NCBI RefSeq assembly: GCF_002104475.1
Contig: NZ_NBOF01000001.1
Location: 620,001-684,000, forward strand
DNA: 64,000 bases
Origin: Cognaticolwellia mytili
GTDB taxonomy: Bacteria > Pseudomonadota > Gammaproteobacteria > Enterobacterales > Alteromonadaceae
Direction of reading: 5' to 3'
Shown: positions 1-9,600 of the stretch, in pieces
How the letters are laid out: the number at the start of each line of letters is the position of its first letter
Position numbering within the stretch: position 1 is the first letter of the stretch
Notes under the pieces: generated by a model
Database searches by the model: none
What the model was told of the DNA's origin: nothing
What the model saw: only the letters and a program-made list of their open reading frames with translations
Made by a program: the position numbers and the translations under genes

Positions 1-147
1 TTAAATAGAGAAAAAGTATTATTTCCAAATAAAAAAACCACGATATTTATCGGTCCACTTTCTTCCGGCCAGTATGAATACTTTGGTGAATATAATCCAG
101 GAACAGCACGGGGAATGATTATCGTTGAGGTAAATAATGCTAATTAA
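1..147 (+). CDS. Cupredoxin-domain protein, 3' end only
   Basis: The open frame enters from the left edge and stops at 145-147, so only the last 48 residues are visible. They contain the segment IGPLSSGQYEYFGEYNP followed by a GMIIVEV beta strand. This is the usual C-terminal end of single-domain periplasmic cupredoxins that sit next to FTR1-type iron permeases. The gene overlaps the start of the next gene by 11 bases, so the two are probably translationally coupled. A role in periplasmic copper or iron handling is inferred from family and context. The metal ligands cannot be checked because the N-terminal part lies outside the window. Confidence 0.75.
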   Translation, partial: LNREKVLFPNKKTTIFIGPLSSGQYEYFGEYNPGTARGMIIVEVNNAN

Positions 148-928
148 TATCGTTATCTTATTTATTAAAGATTTATTGCCAATTTTCATTTTACTGTGCT
201 TACTTAATACCAGTGTTGCACCCAGTGTTTTATCTAAAAACAGATTGTTTACTGCTCTTGTTCTGAGCTTTGTCGGTGTTTTTGCTACCTTTCATTTTAT
301 GCCTACTATGAGCGAATTATTCGGTGGTGTTGGTATAGAAGTTATACAGTCTATTGAATTGTTACTGATATATTTTTGCTTATTATTTAGTAGCTCTTAC
401 TTGGTAACTCAAAATAAATTAACCAAGTTTCAATGTAACTTAATCATTATGGCAATTGTGTTATTCACCGTCGTCAATGCAAGTCAGTTTATCGTTTTTC
501 TTGATAGTTATATCGTTAATAGTGAATCGATACGAAATATTATCGTGGGTCTAGTCATAGGTTTTGGAATTTGCCTAAGCTTCAGTGCTTTAATGTATTT
601 TTCAATGCTTTGGTTTGTTAAGAAAGGTAAGCTTTTTATCATTTATTTTATTTGGAGCTTATTTTTATCTGGTCATATCAGCCAGATTGTTAACTTGTTA
701 CAACAAGTGGATATTATTCAAAGTAGCGGAGCACTTTGGGATAGTACTAACATAATCAAAGACAGTTCGGAGTATGGACACATGCTCAATACACTTTTTG
801 GCTACGAAGCGAGCCCGTCATTTGAGTTTGTGGTGTTATACGCTGTGAGTTTACTTTTATTTCTCAGTTATTTTATTTTTGTTTTATTAAAGCGTCAATG
901 TCCAGTTGATCAGATTAAGGAGAAATAG
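137..928 (+). CDS. Divergent FTR1-like iron permease family membrane protein
   Basis: This is a 263-residue polytopic membrane protein with about seven hydrophobic segments. Its C-terminal part (LWDSTNIIKDSS, then LFGYEASPSFEF and a last transmembrane helix) matches the end of FTR1/EfeU iron permeases in layout. The family's REXXE iron-binding motifs are not recognisable: the first helix reads FIKDLLPIF where REGLE would be expected. The start at 137 has a GAGG ribosome site at 127-130 and overlaps the cupredoxin gene. Position between a cupredoxin and an outer-membrane protein supports a metal-uptake operon. Whether it still transports iron is uncertain. Confidence 0.6.
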   Translation: MLINIVILFIKDLLPIFILLCLLNTSVAPSVLSKNRLFTALVLSFVGVFATFHFMPTMSELFGGVGIEVIQSIELLLIYFCLLFSSSYLVTQNKLTKFQCNLIIMAIVLFTVVNASQFIVFLDSYIVNSESIRNIIVGLVIGFGICLSFSALMYFSMLWFVKKGKLFIIYFIWSLFLSGHISQIVNLLQQVDIIQSSGALWDSTNIIKDSSEYGHMLNTLFGYEASPSFEFVVLYAVSLLLFLSYFIFVLLKRQCPVDQIKEK

Positions 929-929
929 C

Positions 930-1625
930 ATGTGCTCTAGGATGCTTTCTATAATATTAATACTATTTTCAACTAAGGTGCTAGCGGACGGCATGGTTGT
1001 TGATAAAGTTTATCATCCCTATGTCCTTCCTAATGAACGGGAGTTCGAATGGCGGTTAATGTCTAGGCAAACAGATGCTAATAGTTTAATTGGTCAACGA
1101 ATAGCTTATGGTCATTCTATTAGTGACACAGTTATGGTTGAAGGTTATCTAATCGGAGAGAAAACAGAAACTGATGATTTCGGCTTACAAGCTTATGAAA
1201 TAGAAATTCGTTGGATGATGACAGAGCAAGGCGAGCTTTGGGCTGACTGGGGCATGTTATTTGAGGTTGAAAAAAATCATGCTAGCAATGATTGGGAAGT
1301 TACAACAGGGATTATATTCGAGAAAGAGTTCGGTCGAACGAGTCTTACGATGAACCTGTTTGGTATATATGAATGGGGTGACAATCTGCAAGAAGAATTT
1401 GAAACCGAGTTTAGACTGAAGTATCGTTACCGCTGGTTACCTCAAGTACAACCCGCAATTGAGCTATATACCGGAGAAGGATATTTTGGCATCGGTCCTG
1501 CTTTTATGGGCATTCAGCGTTTTGATGGTCAAAAACAACTCAAATGGGAAGCTGGATTTATTAGTGAGTTATCCAGCTCTGGTAAAGATCACAGCTTCAG
1601 AGTTACGTTAGAGTATGAGTTTTAA
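930..1625 (+). CDS. Outer-membrane beta-barrel-like protein of a metal-uptake operon
   Basis: About 231 residues. The ATG at 930 is chosen because AAGGAG lies at 917-922, seven bases upstream, and because translation from there begins with a signal peptide (MCSRMLSIILILF to VLADG). The mature part is rich in alternating hydrophobic and aromatic residues and ends in LEYEF, with a C-terminal Phe as in many outer-membrane barrels. It immediately follows the FTR1-like gene and overlaps its 3' end slightly only if an upstream start is used. No named function is recognised. It is likely the outer-membrane part of the cupredoxin and permease operon. Confidence 0.55.
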   Translation: MCSRMLSIILILFSTKVLADGMVVDKVYHPYVLPNEREFEWRLMSRQTDANSLIGQRIAYGHSISDTVMVEGYLIGEKTETDDFGLQAYEIEIRWMMTEQGELWADWGMLFEVEKNHASNDWEVTTGIIFEKEFGRTSLTMNLFGIYEWGDNLQEEFETEFRLKYRYRWLPQVQPAIELYTGEGYFGIGPAFMGIQRFDGQKQLKWEAGFISELSSSGKDHSFRVTLEYEF

Positions 1626-1802
1626 CCTAATTGTATCGCTATGATGATTTGTAGTTTATCGAAATATAATCAATACCTGTAAGCTTCTATCGTTAAGGTT
1701 TTTACGAGCATAGCGCTAGGTCGTTGCTTAGTGCTCGCAGATTAATGATGCTAACCAACTATTTTAACCTCTTATTGTGGCATTACTATTTCTAGGTTTT
1801 TC
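1626..1802. other. Intergenic stretch after the metal operon
   Basis: No gene was found here. The segment lies between the outer-membrane protein and the DUF1275 remnant. It carries no strong hairpin that I can support. Confidence 0.4.
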
Positions 1803-2165
1803 GTGATTTCTAAATTACTGCGTTGGATGGAATATGGAGCATTCATTCTTGCTTTAGTTGCAGGACTTATAAATTCCATCGGATTATTAGATTTTAAACA
1901 CCAATTAATTTCACATTTATCTGACACAGCGACAATTCTTGATATAGGGTTTTCTAACTAAAGTTTTCATTAGTTTTTTAATTTGCGATTATATTTTTGG
2001 CTTTTTTTATGCAGTGACGCTTTAAAATAAGGACGTAATCACGCGGGGTTACTTTATTTAGAAGCAGTATTTATTGTCAGTTCGATTTAATTCCTTACTA
2101 GTGATTCTTTACTTGCGTTAGCTTATTCTATTGATAACTCTCAAGCAGGTAGTTTAAAGAGGCAT
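1803..2165 (+). pseudogene. Decayed DUF1275 (YoaK-type) membrane protein gene
   Basis: A GTG-initiated frame at 1803-1961 encodes ALVAGLINSIGLLDFKHQLI followed by SHLSDTATILD. This is the conserved N-terminal signature of DUF1275/YoaK membrane proteins (AGxxNAxGLLxFxHQxxSHLTGT). The frame stops after about 52 residues. Downstream, other frames still carry fragments that fit the middle of the family: a hydrophobic stretch near 1965-2025 and LLYLEAVFIV near 2045-2095. Intact members are roughly 220 residues, so this is a frameshifted and truncated relic. The right border is approximate. Confidence 0.7.
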
Positions 2166-2304
2166 TAAACGAAAAGTATACAATCATTTTTTGTTTTATA
2201 AAACAAGCTTTCGATCAAAGAATCACACGGTTGTACCGGATAAAATTATATTGAAGAACCAATTCTAGTCGATGTGAAGCTCAGTGTTTTCACATTTTAT
2301 TACA

Positions 2305-2340
2305 CATAGTAAATTTGATAAAAAATTTAAATTTACTATG
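2305..2340. repeat. 12-bp perfect inverted repeat upstream of the ferric reductase gene
   Basis: CATAGTAAATTT (2305-2316) is mirrored exactly by AAATTTACTATG (2329-2340) with a 12-base AT-rich spacer. It ends 56 bases before the start codon of the flavocytochrome gene. It could be an operator or an mRNA hairpin in that leader. It does not resemble the Fur consensus. Confidence 0.5.
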
Positions 2341-2396
2341 GAGTAACGAAGCTAATACAACCTCTGTTTTACATTTCGCAGAAAGGTATTATCAAT

Positions 2397-3737
2397 ATGA
2401 AAAACATTAAATTAAGCTATTTTATCATTCTACTCAGCCTGACTCTATTGTGGCTCCTTGCTGATCCAATCTTATGGTCGTCATATAAGTTTTTTTCTCT
2501 GAGAAAATCCATGATCAGTTACACCGGTATTATGGCAATTGCTGTTATGAGCATTGGTATGATATTGGCAACTCGTCCTCTTATAATCGAAGCTAAACTT
2601 GGTGGGCTTGATAAAACATACCGTCTACATAAATGGTTGGGGATCACCGGACTCATTTTTTCAGTTTTACATTATCTATGGGTAATGGTACCGAAGTGGT
2701 TAGTTGGTTGGGGCTTAATGAATAAGCCTGCTCGTCACAGATCGCATGAAGAAACAATCACCATTTTACGCTACTTTAAAGAACAGCACGGTCTTGCTGA
2801 ATCCATTGGTGAATGGGCATTTTATGCCGTGATACTCTTTATGATTTTAGCATTGGTTAAATGGTTTCCGTACCGATACTTCTTTAAAACTCATCGGTTT
2901 ATCGCTGTTATTTATCTATTTTTAGTTTTTCACTCGATTATATTAATGAAATCTAATTATTGGGGAGAGGTTATCGCTTCGTTGTTAGTGTTGTTAATGC
3001 TCGGTGGGACTATTGGCGCATTCCTGTCGTTATCACGAAAAATTGGTGTTTCTCGACGTGCCGTGGGCAGCATAAATAAAATACACTATCACAGTGACAA
3101 TAGAGTGCTTAATCTCAGTATTGACATTCAAAATAGCTGGAATGGACATGAGGCGGGCCAATTCGCTTTTGTTACTTTTGATAAAGAAGAAGGGCCTCAT
3201 CCTTTTACGATTTCATCAGCGTGGAACAACGATGCTAGGATTGAATTTCTTATAAAAGGTCTCGGAGACTATACAAGAAGGCTACCGAGTGTTTTACAAA
3301 CAGGAGATAAAGTTGAAATTGAAGGTCCTTATGGACAGTTCGATTTTAGTACAGGTAGCACTCGGCAAATTTGGGTTGCAGGGGGCATCGGTATTACACC
3401 ATTTATCGCGCGTATTGAGGCCTTATCAACAAGTAAGCATGATAGTCAAGTTGGCCAATGTATAGATTTGTTTTACAGCACTAATGAACCAGACGAATCT
3501 TTTATTAATGCACTTAAAAAGTCTTCAAAGATGGCAGGGGTAAGGCTTCATGTTTTAGTCGCGAATAAAGACGGGTTATTAAATACAGAGCAAATATGTA
3601 GGCAAGTAGATGATTGGGAAAACTCCACTATTTGGTTTTGTGGTCCCAAAAATTTTGGTAAAGCATTACGTCAAGACTTCATGAATAAAGGTATTGCCAA
3701 TGAAAACTTTCATTATGAGCTGTTTGATATGAGGTAG
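2397..3737 (+). CDS. Ferric reductase-like transmembrane flavocytochrome
   Basis: A 446-residue protein with an N-terminal ferric-reductase membrane domain and a C-terminal FAD/NAD(P)H module. Histidines at about 78 and 92 (HKWLG, LHYLW) and 166 and 179 (KTHRF, VFHS) give the paired spacing of bis-heme FRE/NOX proteins. HPFT near 268-271 is the FAD-binding segment, GGIGITP near 329-335 the nucleotide loop, and FCGP near the C terminus closes the reductase fold. It should pass electrons from NAD(P)H across the inner membrane, plausibly reducing iron or copper. AAAGG lies about 12 bases before the ATG. The nearby cupredoxin and FTR1-like genes fit a metal-reduction role. Confidence 0.85.
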   Translation: MKNIKLSYFIILLSLTLLWLLADPILWSSYKFFSLRKSMISYTGIMAIAVMSIGMILATRPLIIEAKLGGLDKTYRLHKWLGITGLIFSVLHYLWVMVPKWLVGWGLMNKPARHRSHEETITILRYFKEQHGLAESIGEWAFYAVILFMILALVKWFPYRYFFKTHRFIAVIYLFLVFHSIILMKSNYWGEVIASLLVLLMLGGTIGAFLSLSRKIGVSRRAVGSINKIHYHSDNRVLNLSIDIQNSWNGHEAGQFAFVTFDKEEGPHPFTISSAWNNDARIEFLIKGLGDYTRRLPSVLQTGDKVEIEGPYGQFDFSTGSTRQIWVAGGIGITPFIARIEALSTSKHDSQVGQCIDLFYSTNEPDESFINALKKSSKMAGVRLHVLVANKDGLLNTEQICRQVDDWENSTIWFCGPKNFGKALRQDFMNKGIANENFHYELFDMR

Positions 3738-3901
3738 TGAACATTTCACAACCTGCTAATAGCTAGTTGTTTGAAAAGAGAGTTGAAGGGTTTTTAGTTA
3801 CTAAGTTCTTAACTGAAGCTTGTGTAACCAATTGAATTTGTAAGTGTTTTTTTATTTTGCTTGTGCCTTTAACTGAAAACAATACCGGTTTGGAGAAAGC
3901 T

Positions 3902-4891
3902 ATGTTTGAGATGTTTACTGATTTAGCCACATGGTTAGTTGTAGATATTTTCGGCTTGTCGAAAGAAACTAAGTTAGGTGATGCGCTTCATTTCTTTATT
4001 GAAGATACTACTAAGATTTTCTTTTTATTGTTAGTGATGATTTACGCGATTGCCTTGATAAGAGCTTCAATGAATGTAGAACGTGTTCGTGATTACTTAG
4101 CAGGCAAGCATAAGGGGGTTGGTTATCTATTAGGGTCTAGTTTTGGCGCAATAACGCCGTTTTGTTCATGTTCCAGCATTCCTGTATTTTTAGGTTTCAC
4201 GTCAGCAGGTATTCCTGTTGGCATAACCATGTCATTTCTCATAACATCACCGTTGATTAATGAAGTGGCGGTCCTGTTACTATTGAGTTTATTAGGCTGG
4301 AAATTTACTTTACTGTACGTTGTTGTTGGTATGTCAGTAGGGGTGTTAGGTGGTGTATTTCTTGATGCTATTAAAGCGGAACGTTGGTTACAATCTTTTG
4401 CTGCCAAAGCGTTAAAGCGAGGTAAAAACTCTTCTGTTGTTCAAGCTAAGCAAGTTAAAATCTTATCTTTAAAACAGCGACATACCTTTGCCAAAGAAGA
4501 AATGTTAGAGATTTTTGGCCGAGTATGGAAATGGGTGATTATTGGCGTTGGGTTAGGAGCCACATTACATGGCTTTGTCCCCGAGGGTTGGATTGAAGAG
4601 CACTTAGGTAATGGTCAATGGTGGTCAGTGCCTGCTGCCGTATTACTAGGTATCCCTTTATATTCTAACGCTACAGGGGTAATTCCTGTGATGGAAAGTT
4701 TAATTAAACAAGGACTTCCTATTGGTACAACACTCGCTTTTTGTATGAGTACGGTTGCCGCTAGTTTCCCTGAATTTATTTTATTAAAACAAGTTATGCA
4801 GTGGCGATTACTGGCAATACTTTTTGTACTTCTGCTCGTTGCATTCACGTTAATTGGTTGGTTTTTTAATTATCTAACCCCATTTATTTAG
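3902..4891 (+). CDS. YraQ/DUF318-family permease
   Basis: A 329-residue membrane protein of the DUF318 permease family (PF03773), related to ArsP-type efflux permeases. The diagnostic motif is GAITPFCSCSSIPVFLG, here about 80 residues in, followed by ITSPLINEVA and a second repeat with PLYSNATGVIPVM. A longer frame could start at a TTG at 3857, but the ATG at 3902 has GGAG at 3892-3895 and is preferred. A thioredoxin-like gene follows after 21 bases, a pairing common in this family. The transported substrate cannot be told from sequence. Confidence 0.85.
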   Translation: MFEMFTDLATWLVVDIFGLSKETKLGDALHFFIEDTTKIFFLLLVMIYAIALIRASMNVERVRDYLAGKHKGVGYLLGSSFGAITPFCSCSSIPVFLGFTSAGIPVGITMSFLITSPLINEVAVLLLLSLLGWKFTLLYVVVGMSVGVLGGVFLDAIKAERWLQSFAAKALKRGKNSSVVQAKQVKILSLKQRHTFAKEEMLEIFGRVWKWVIIGVGLGATLHGFVPEGWIEEHLGNGQWWSVPAAVLLGIPLYSNATGVIPVMESLIKQGLPIGTTLAFCMSTVAASFPEFILLKQVMQWRLLAILFVLLLVAFTLIGWFFNYLTPFI

Positions 4892-4912
4892 GCAATAATT
4901 TAAGGAAAAACT

Positions 4913-5152
4913 ATGAAAATAATTAAAGTATTAGGTACCGGTTGTGCAAAGTGTACTAAAACGCTTGAAGCTATTTCAAAAATAGCGGACGAATTAAATA
5001 TAGATATAAATATTATTAAAGAAACTGATCCTGAGGTCATTATGGAGTATGGCGTAATGAGCACTCCTGCTGTAATTATTGATGAAGTTAATGTACATAG
5101 CGGCTCTATTCCTCATCGTCAAGAAATTGAGGTATGGCTGCAGGAAGAGTAA
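4913..5152 (+). CDS. Small redox-active thioredoxin-family protein
   Basis: A 79-residue protein with the full thioredoxin-like mini-fold: MKIIKVLGTGCAKCTKT gives a CXXC active site at residues 11-14, and STPAVIIDE near residues 51-59 gives the cis-proline loop. It belongs to the redox-active disulfide protein 2 group. This group is often encoded beside YraQ-type permeases, as here, and may serve as a thiol or metal partner. It lies 21 bases after the permease stop with AAGGA before the ATG, so the two genes probably form one operon. Confidence 0.85.
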   Translation: MKIIKVLGTGCAKCTKTLEAISKIADELNIDINIIKETDPEVIMEYGVMSTPAVIIDEVNVHSGSIPHRQEIEVWLQEE

Positions 5153-5221
5153 AAGTCAGTTGAATATATTTCGCTATGCTATTCCAGAAATAGAAATTGT
5201 GACTTTTACGCTTAATCATTT

Positions 5222-5635
5222 TTATAAGTATGGGGTTTGAAGCCCCCTTAAACTGAATGAGTCATGAATCTCCTTTTGGTGATGATATTCAACGGTTACT
5301 CTTGCCGTTAAGGGAAGGTCAATTTCGTATTTTAGTGAAAAATAATCGCTGCCTATACGGAACACTTTTTTGCTTAACGTAGCTGATTTTTCAAAAATAA
5401 TCTGGTTGTCTGGCGAATACGCAATGATGTCGATATGACCTTTTCGATTGCCAAAACGTTTCGATGCTTTCATATAACCACTAACCGTTAAAATCCCATC
5501 TTTATAATGGCTGTTGACCGTTTCTAGCTTCCATGTTTGATTGTTTTGGTTGAGGATGTTGGTCTCCACAGGTATTCCTGCACAACCAGAAAGAGTAATG
5601 AGTAAAGCTATCACACATAATTGACTTATCTTCAT
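5222..5635 (-). CDS. Small lipoprotein of unknown function
   Basis: A 137-residue protein with a clear lipoprotein signal: a hydrophobic stretch ending in the lipobox LSGC at about residues 15-18. The rest is a beta-rich domain (roughly residues 40-137) of alternating hydrophobic strands, with no recognised family. It follows the cytochrome b561-like gene by three bases on the same strand and so probably ends the efflux operon. No function is proposed. Confidence 0.6.
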   Translation of the reverse strand: MKISQLCVIALLITLSGCAGIPVETNILNQNNQTWKLETVNSHYKDGILTVSGYMKASKRFGNRKGHIDIIAYSPDNQIIFEKSATLSKKVFRIGSDYFSLKYEIDLPLTARVTVEYHHQKEIHDSFSLRGLQTPYL

Positions 5636-5638
5636 AAG

Positions 5639-6352
5639 CTAGTCTTCCTTATCATTTGGCAGGTGTTTGTAGCCTGTGATCATGGCTGAGACTAAAGCTG
5701 ACTTTTCTCTTCTTTCCGCTACAATGACACCTAAAATGTGCAATGGGATCAGAAAAAATAGTCCATAAAATGCATAAACATGAGCCGTAATAAATGGTTT
5801 TCTGATCTCTCGCATTGCTTTATAGGCTGCTTCATCAACATTAATTTTCGAATAAGGCTTAATAACATCAATGTTTTGCTTATCTATGGCAATGCTTTGT
5901 GAAAAGTAGTTGCCAAAAGGAGGGTAATAAATGTCGGTACCGGCAATCACCAAACCTGAAATCATTTGAATAGACATTAGCGATAATAATGCTAAAACCA
6001 TCAGTTTACCTACGGGGTTATGTCCTTTATAGGTCGATTTTTTGTGTTGTTTAAAATCAGCTAACGCTTTTAAGAACCCCTTACCGAAAGGTAATACTTT
6101 GCTCCAACGCTCATGTGTATTTCCTATGAAGCCAATAATCAATCTAAAGAGTAAATTGATTGCAAATACATAGCCGACAATTACGTGTATTGTCTTTAAA
6201 AGAATCTTCCCATCAGTACTAACACCAAATAACTTTCCATTTAAAATGACTAACCCTATAAAGATGAGTAATGTTATAGCGATTACATTGACCCAATGAA
6301 ATAGGCGTATATTACGACTCCAGACAAAAACTTGCTTACGTTCAATGCTCAT
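5639..6352 (-). CDS. Cytochrome b561-like membrane protein
   Basis: A 237-residue integral membrane protein of the prokaryotic b561 / Ni-Fe-hydrogenase cytochrome b family. Visible features are the first-helix heme histidine in RNIRLFHWVNVIAI (about residues 14-27), KTIHVIVGYVFAI in the second segment (about 53-65), and late helices with FITAHVYAFYGLF and PLHILGV carrying further histidines. Such proteins bind two b-type hemes and move electrons in the inner membrane. It sits between the DUF3240 gene and a lipoprotein gene, downstream of the RND pump, suggesting a redox accessory to metal resistance. That link is inference. Confidence 0.8.
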   Translation of the reverse strand: MSIERKQVFVWSRNIRLFHWVNVIAITLLIFIGLVILNGKLFGVSTDGKILLKTIHVIVGYVFAINLLFRLIIGFIGNTHERWSKVLPFGKGFLKALADFKQHKKSTYKGHNPVGKLMVLALLSLMSIQMISGLVIAGTDIYYPPFGNYFSQSIAIDKQNIDVIKPYSKINVDEAAYKAMREIRKPFITAHVYAFYGLFFLIPLHILGVIVAERREKSALVSAMITGYKHLPNDKED

Positions 6353-6381
6353 ATCAATAATCTCTTTTATCGTAAATTATA

Positions 6382-6684
6382 TTAAAAGTGTCCACTGTCT
6401 ACTACTGGAGTTAACCAATATCTTAGCTTTGCATATTGGCAAATGGGCTTAAGACTCGTTTTAAGGCTATTAACTTCATGCGAAGCGATAAGCACTTCAA
6501 ATTGATAAAATGTTCTATATCCTTCAACCTGCTCTGATATGTCGTATAAGCTGTGCTCTTTGCTGTAGCCATTCATCTTTGTTAAGTTAAAACCAGTGAT
6601 GTTTGGCAAGCTAATCAACTTATCAACTATTTCATCTTTCAGGCTTGTTGGTACATTCAAGGTGAAAAGTAGTTCTTCAGTCAT
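6382..6684 (-). CDS. DUF3240 family protein of the metal efflux operon
   Basis: A 100-residue soluble protein with a ferredoxin-like alternation of strands and helices (LLFTLNVPTSLKDEIVDKLI, then FYQFEVLIA, then a C-terminal WLTPVVDSGHF). It matches the DUF3240 family, typically encoded directly after CzcA-type pumps. Its start overlaps the end of the pump gene by eight bases, so it is translationally coupled. The fold resembles PII-like or CutA-like sensors, and a role in sensing or tuning metal export is plausible but unproven. Confidence 0.75.
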   Translation of the reverse strand: MTEELLFTLNVPTSLKDEIVDKLISLPNITGFNLTKMNGYSKEHSLYDISEQVEGYRTFYQFEVLIASHEVNSLKTSLKPICQYAKLRYWLTPVVDSGHF

Positions 6685-9600
6685 TTTTTTTCTCCAACCA
6701 ACAGTAAAATATAGGCAACAGATATAGCGTAGTAATCGTTGACGTTATTAAGCCACCGATGACAACAATGGCTAACGGTTTCTGAATTTCAGCACCAGGG
6801 CCTGTTGCAAAAGCTAAAGGTAGTAATCCAAACATGGCGGTTGTGGCGGTCATCAAAACAGGTCTTAACCGTCGATTTGCCCCATCAATAACACGTTTGA
6901 TTAAGTTGCTTGAGGATAACTTAGTTTGTTCAAAGTAACTTATCATGACGATGCCGTTTAACACTGCAACACCGAGTAAAGCGATAAAGCCAACTGAAGC
7001 GGGTACTGATAAATATTCTTTACTAAGATACAAAGCAATAATTCCGCCCATCAAAGCAAAGGGAATATTTGCAATAATTAGTGCTGATTTAGCCGTTGAA
7101 TTAAAGGTAGTGAATAAAATAATAAAGATTAATAAAAGGGCGATGGGAATGAGTATTAATAAATTTCTTGTCGCTCTTTGCTGGCTTTCAAATTCACCAC
7201 CAAAAGATAAAGTGTAACCCGGTGGTAGCTTAATAGTCGCGTTGATTTTAGCGTTTAATTCCTCTACGAAGCTAACGACATCACGATTAATAACATTAGC
7301 ACTTACTGAGGCAAATCGATTACCTTTCTCTCTTTCAATGAGCAGAGGACCTGTTTTAAAAGTAATTTCAGCAATTTGCTCAAGTGGCAATAACGTATTA
7401 TCAGGCATAAGAATAAGTTTTTTCTTTAATGCGCTAATAGAAGATATTTCACCGTAATTTGATGCGTTACTTTTTGCACCATTAAAAACAATGGGGATAG
7501 AACGGTTACCTTCAAGTAAAGAAGAGGTTTGTAGTCCTTCAAGTTGTGATGTTAAGTAGCGGCTTAGTTGCTGAGTTGATAAACCAAATTGACTGGCAAT
7601 TTCTGAAATGAGTTTTATGTTTACATACTTGCCACCTTCAATGATTGCCATTTGTACGTCAGAAGCTCCTTGAGTTTTATTGGCTAACGTGGCAATTTTT
7701 TCAACTAAAGCAGCAAGGGTCGAAATGTTATTGCCAAAAACTTTAATAGAAACATCGCCAGTGCTACCGGTTAACATTTCAGACACTCTCATTTGGATTG
7801 GTTGGGTGAAACCTACATTCATTCCTGGAAATTTAACGAGTGTTTTACGAATATCTTCAATCAGCTCTTGTTTAGTGTCGAAACGCCATTCACTTTTGGC
7901 TGCAAGCTCCATAAATACATCTGTTTCATTTAACCCCATAGGATCAAGGCCAAGTTCATCAGAGCCTGTACGGGCAACAATTTGTACTATTTCAGGAATA
8001 TTTTTCAGTAGCGTCGTTTCAACTTGTTCATCAATATTCACAGATGAAGCTAATGAGATACTGGGTGATTTCTCAAGTTGAACAATAATGTCACCTTCAT
8101 CAAGTACTGGCATAAAACTCTTGCCGAGACTTTGGAAAAGTATAAGACTAATAATTAAGACACTAAATGATAATGAAACTAAAATTCCAGGCTTATTAGT
8201 CGCTTTAGATAATGTGCTTGCATAGAAGTTTTGTAAAATCACAACAAGTTTAGGTGGTTTAATCGCTTCATTTTTTAATAACAAAGAGGCGAGTATTGGA
8301 ATAATAGTCAGTGACAAAATCAATGCACTTAGCATCGCAAAAACAATCGTAAGTGCGACAGGAGTGAATAGTTTTCCTTCCAAACCTGAAAGCATCAATA
8401 GAGGCGAAAATACTATTATTATTATTATCGTGCCAGAAAATACAGGCATTGCCACTTCTTTACATGCTCTGAAAATGACATGTAACCTAGGCAAGTGTTG
8501 ATTACTGGCTAGTCTGTTTACGATATTTTCGACAATAACCACGGAAGAATCTACCAACATACCTATAGCAATTACGAGCCCTCCAAGACTCATTAAATTT
8601 GCAGATAAATTGAACTGCTTCATTAGAATAAATGTCATTAGTGCCGCCATTGGTAGTGACAGAGAAACTACTAAAGAAGAGCGAATATCTCCAAGAAAAA
8701 TAGCCAATAAAACGATAACTAGAATAACAGCTTGGCCTAATGCGCTTGTTATTGTGCTAATCGCGGTATCAATTAAGTTTGACCTATCATAAAAAACGTT
8801 AATTTTAGTGCCTTGAGGTAATGACGCTTCTATCACTTTAAGTTTGTTTTTTACTTCAGTAATAACCTGTGCGGTATTGCTATTTTTTAGCGCTATTATT
8901 AACCCTTGTGTTGCTTCCTTGCCATCTTTAGTGACGGCACCATACCTTGTTAGGCTACCTATCTGAATTTTTGCAATATCATGAAGTCGTAATACCTTAT
9001 TATCAACGCTCTTTATCACCGTGTTTTTAATCGCATCGATGTTGGCAAATTTACCTTCTGTTCTCAGGATTAATGTATCGTTTCCTTTCACGATACGTCC
9101 AATTCCCCCATTTTGATTGGTGCCCGTAATGACAGACTCAATCTCCTCAAAAGATATGTCGTATTGTTGCATTAATAAAATATCAGGTACTATTTCATAG
9201 GTTTTTACGAAACCACCTAGGCTATTTACGTCAGCGACGCCCGGTACTGTTCTGAGCAAAGGGCGAATTTGCCAATCAAGTAATTCTCTTTTTTCTGTCA
9301 GTGATAATGTAGGGTGGTCGATGGTGAACATAAACACTTCACTTAATGGCGTACTCATCGGAGCCATACCGCCAGTTATATTTGCAGGAAGTGTGGGGAG
9401 AATATTAACTAATCGCTCATTTACTTGTTGTCTTGCCCAGTAAATATCAGTTCCATCTTTAAAGTCGATGGTGATATCTGTAATAGAGTACTTTGTTGTG
9501 GAACGAAGCATTTCTTGAGCGGGTATACCCAGTAATTCAGTCTCAATAATACGCGTCACTTGAGATTCTATTTCTAAAGCATTCATGCCGGGTAGTTTAA

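Noticed and set aside
5150-5212. Possible terminator between the thioredoxin gene and the convergent lipoprotein gene
   Set aside because: GTAAAAGTCA and TGACTTTTAC are complementary but separated by over 40 bases, too far for a convincing hairpin terminator.
7680-8081. Plus-strand frame of 133 codons inside the RND pump gene
   Set aside because: Shadow of the pump gene; composition and motifs support only the minus strand.
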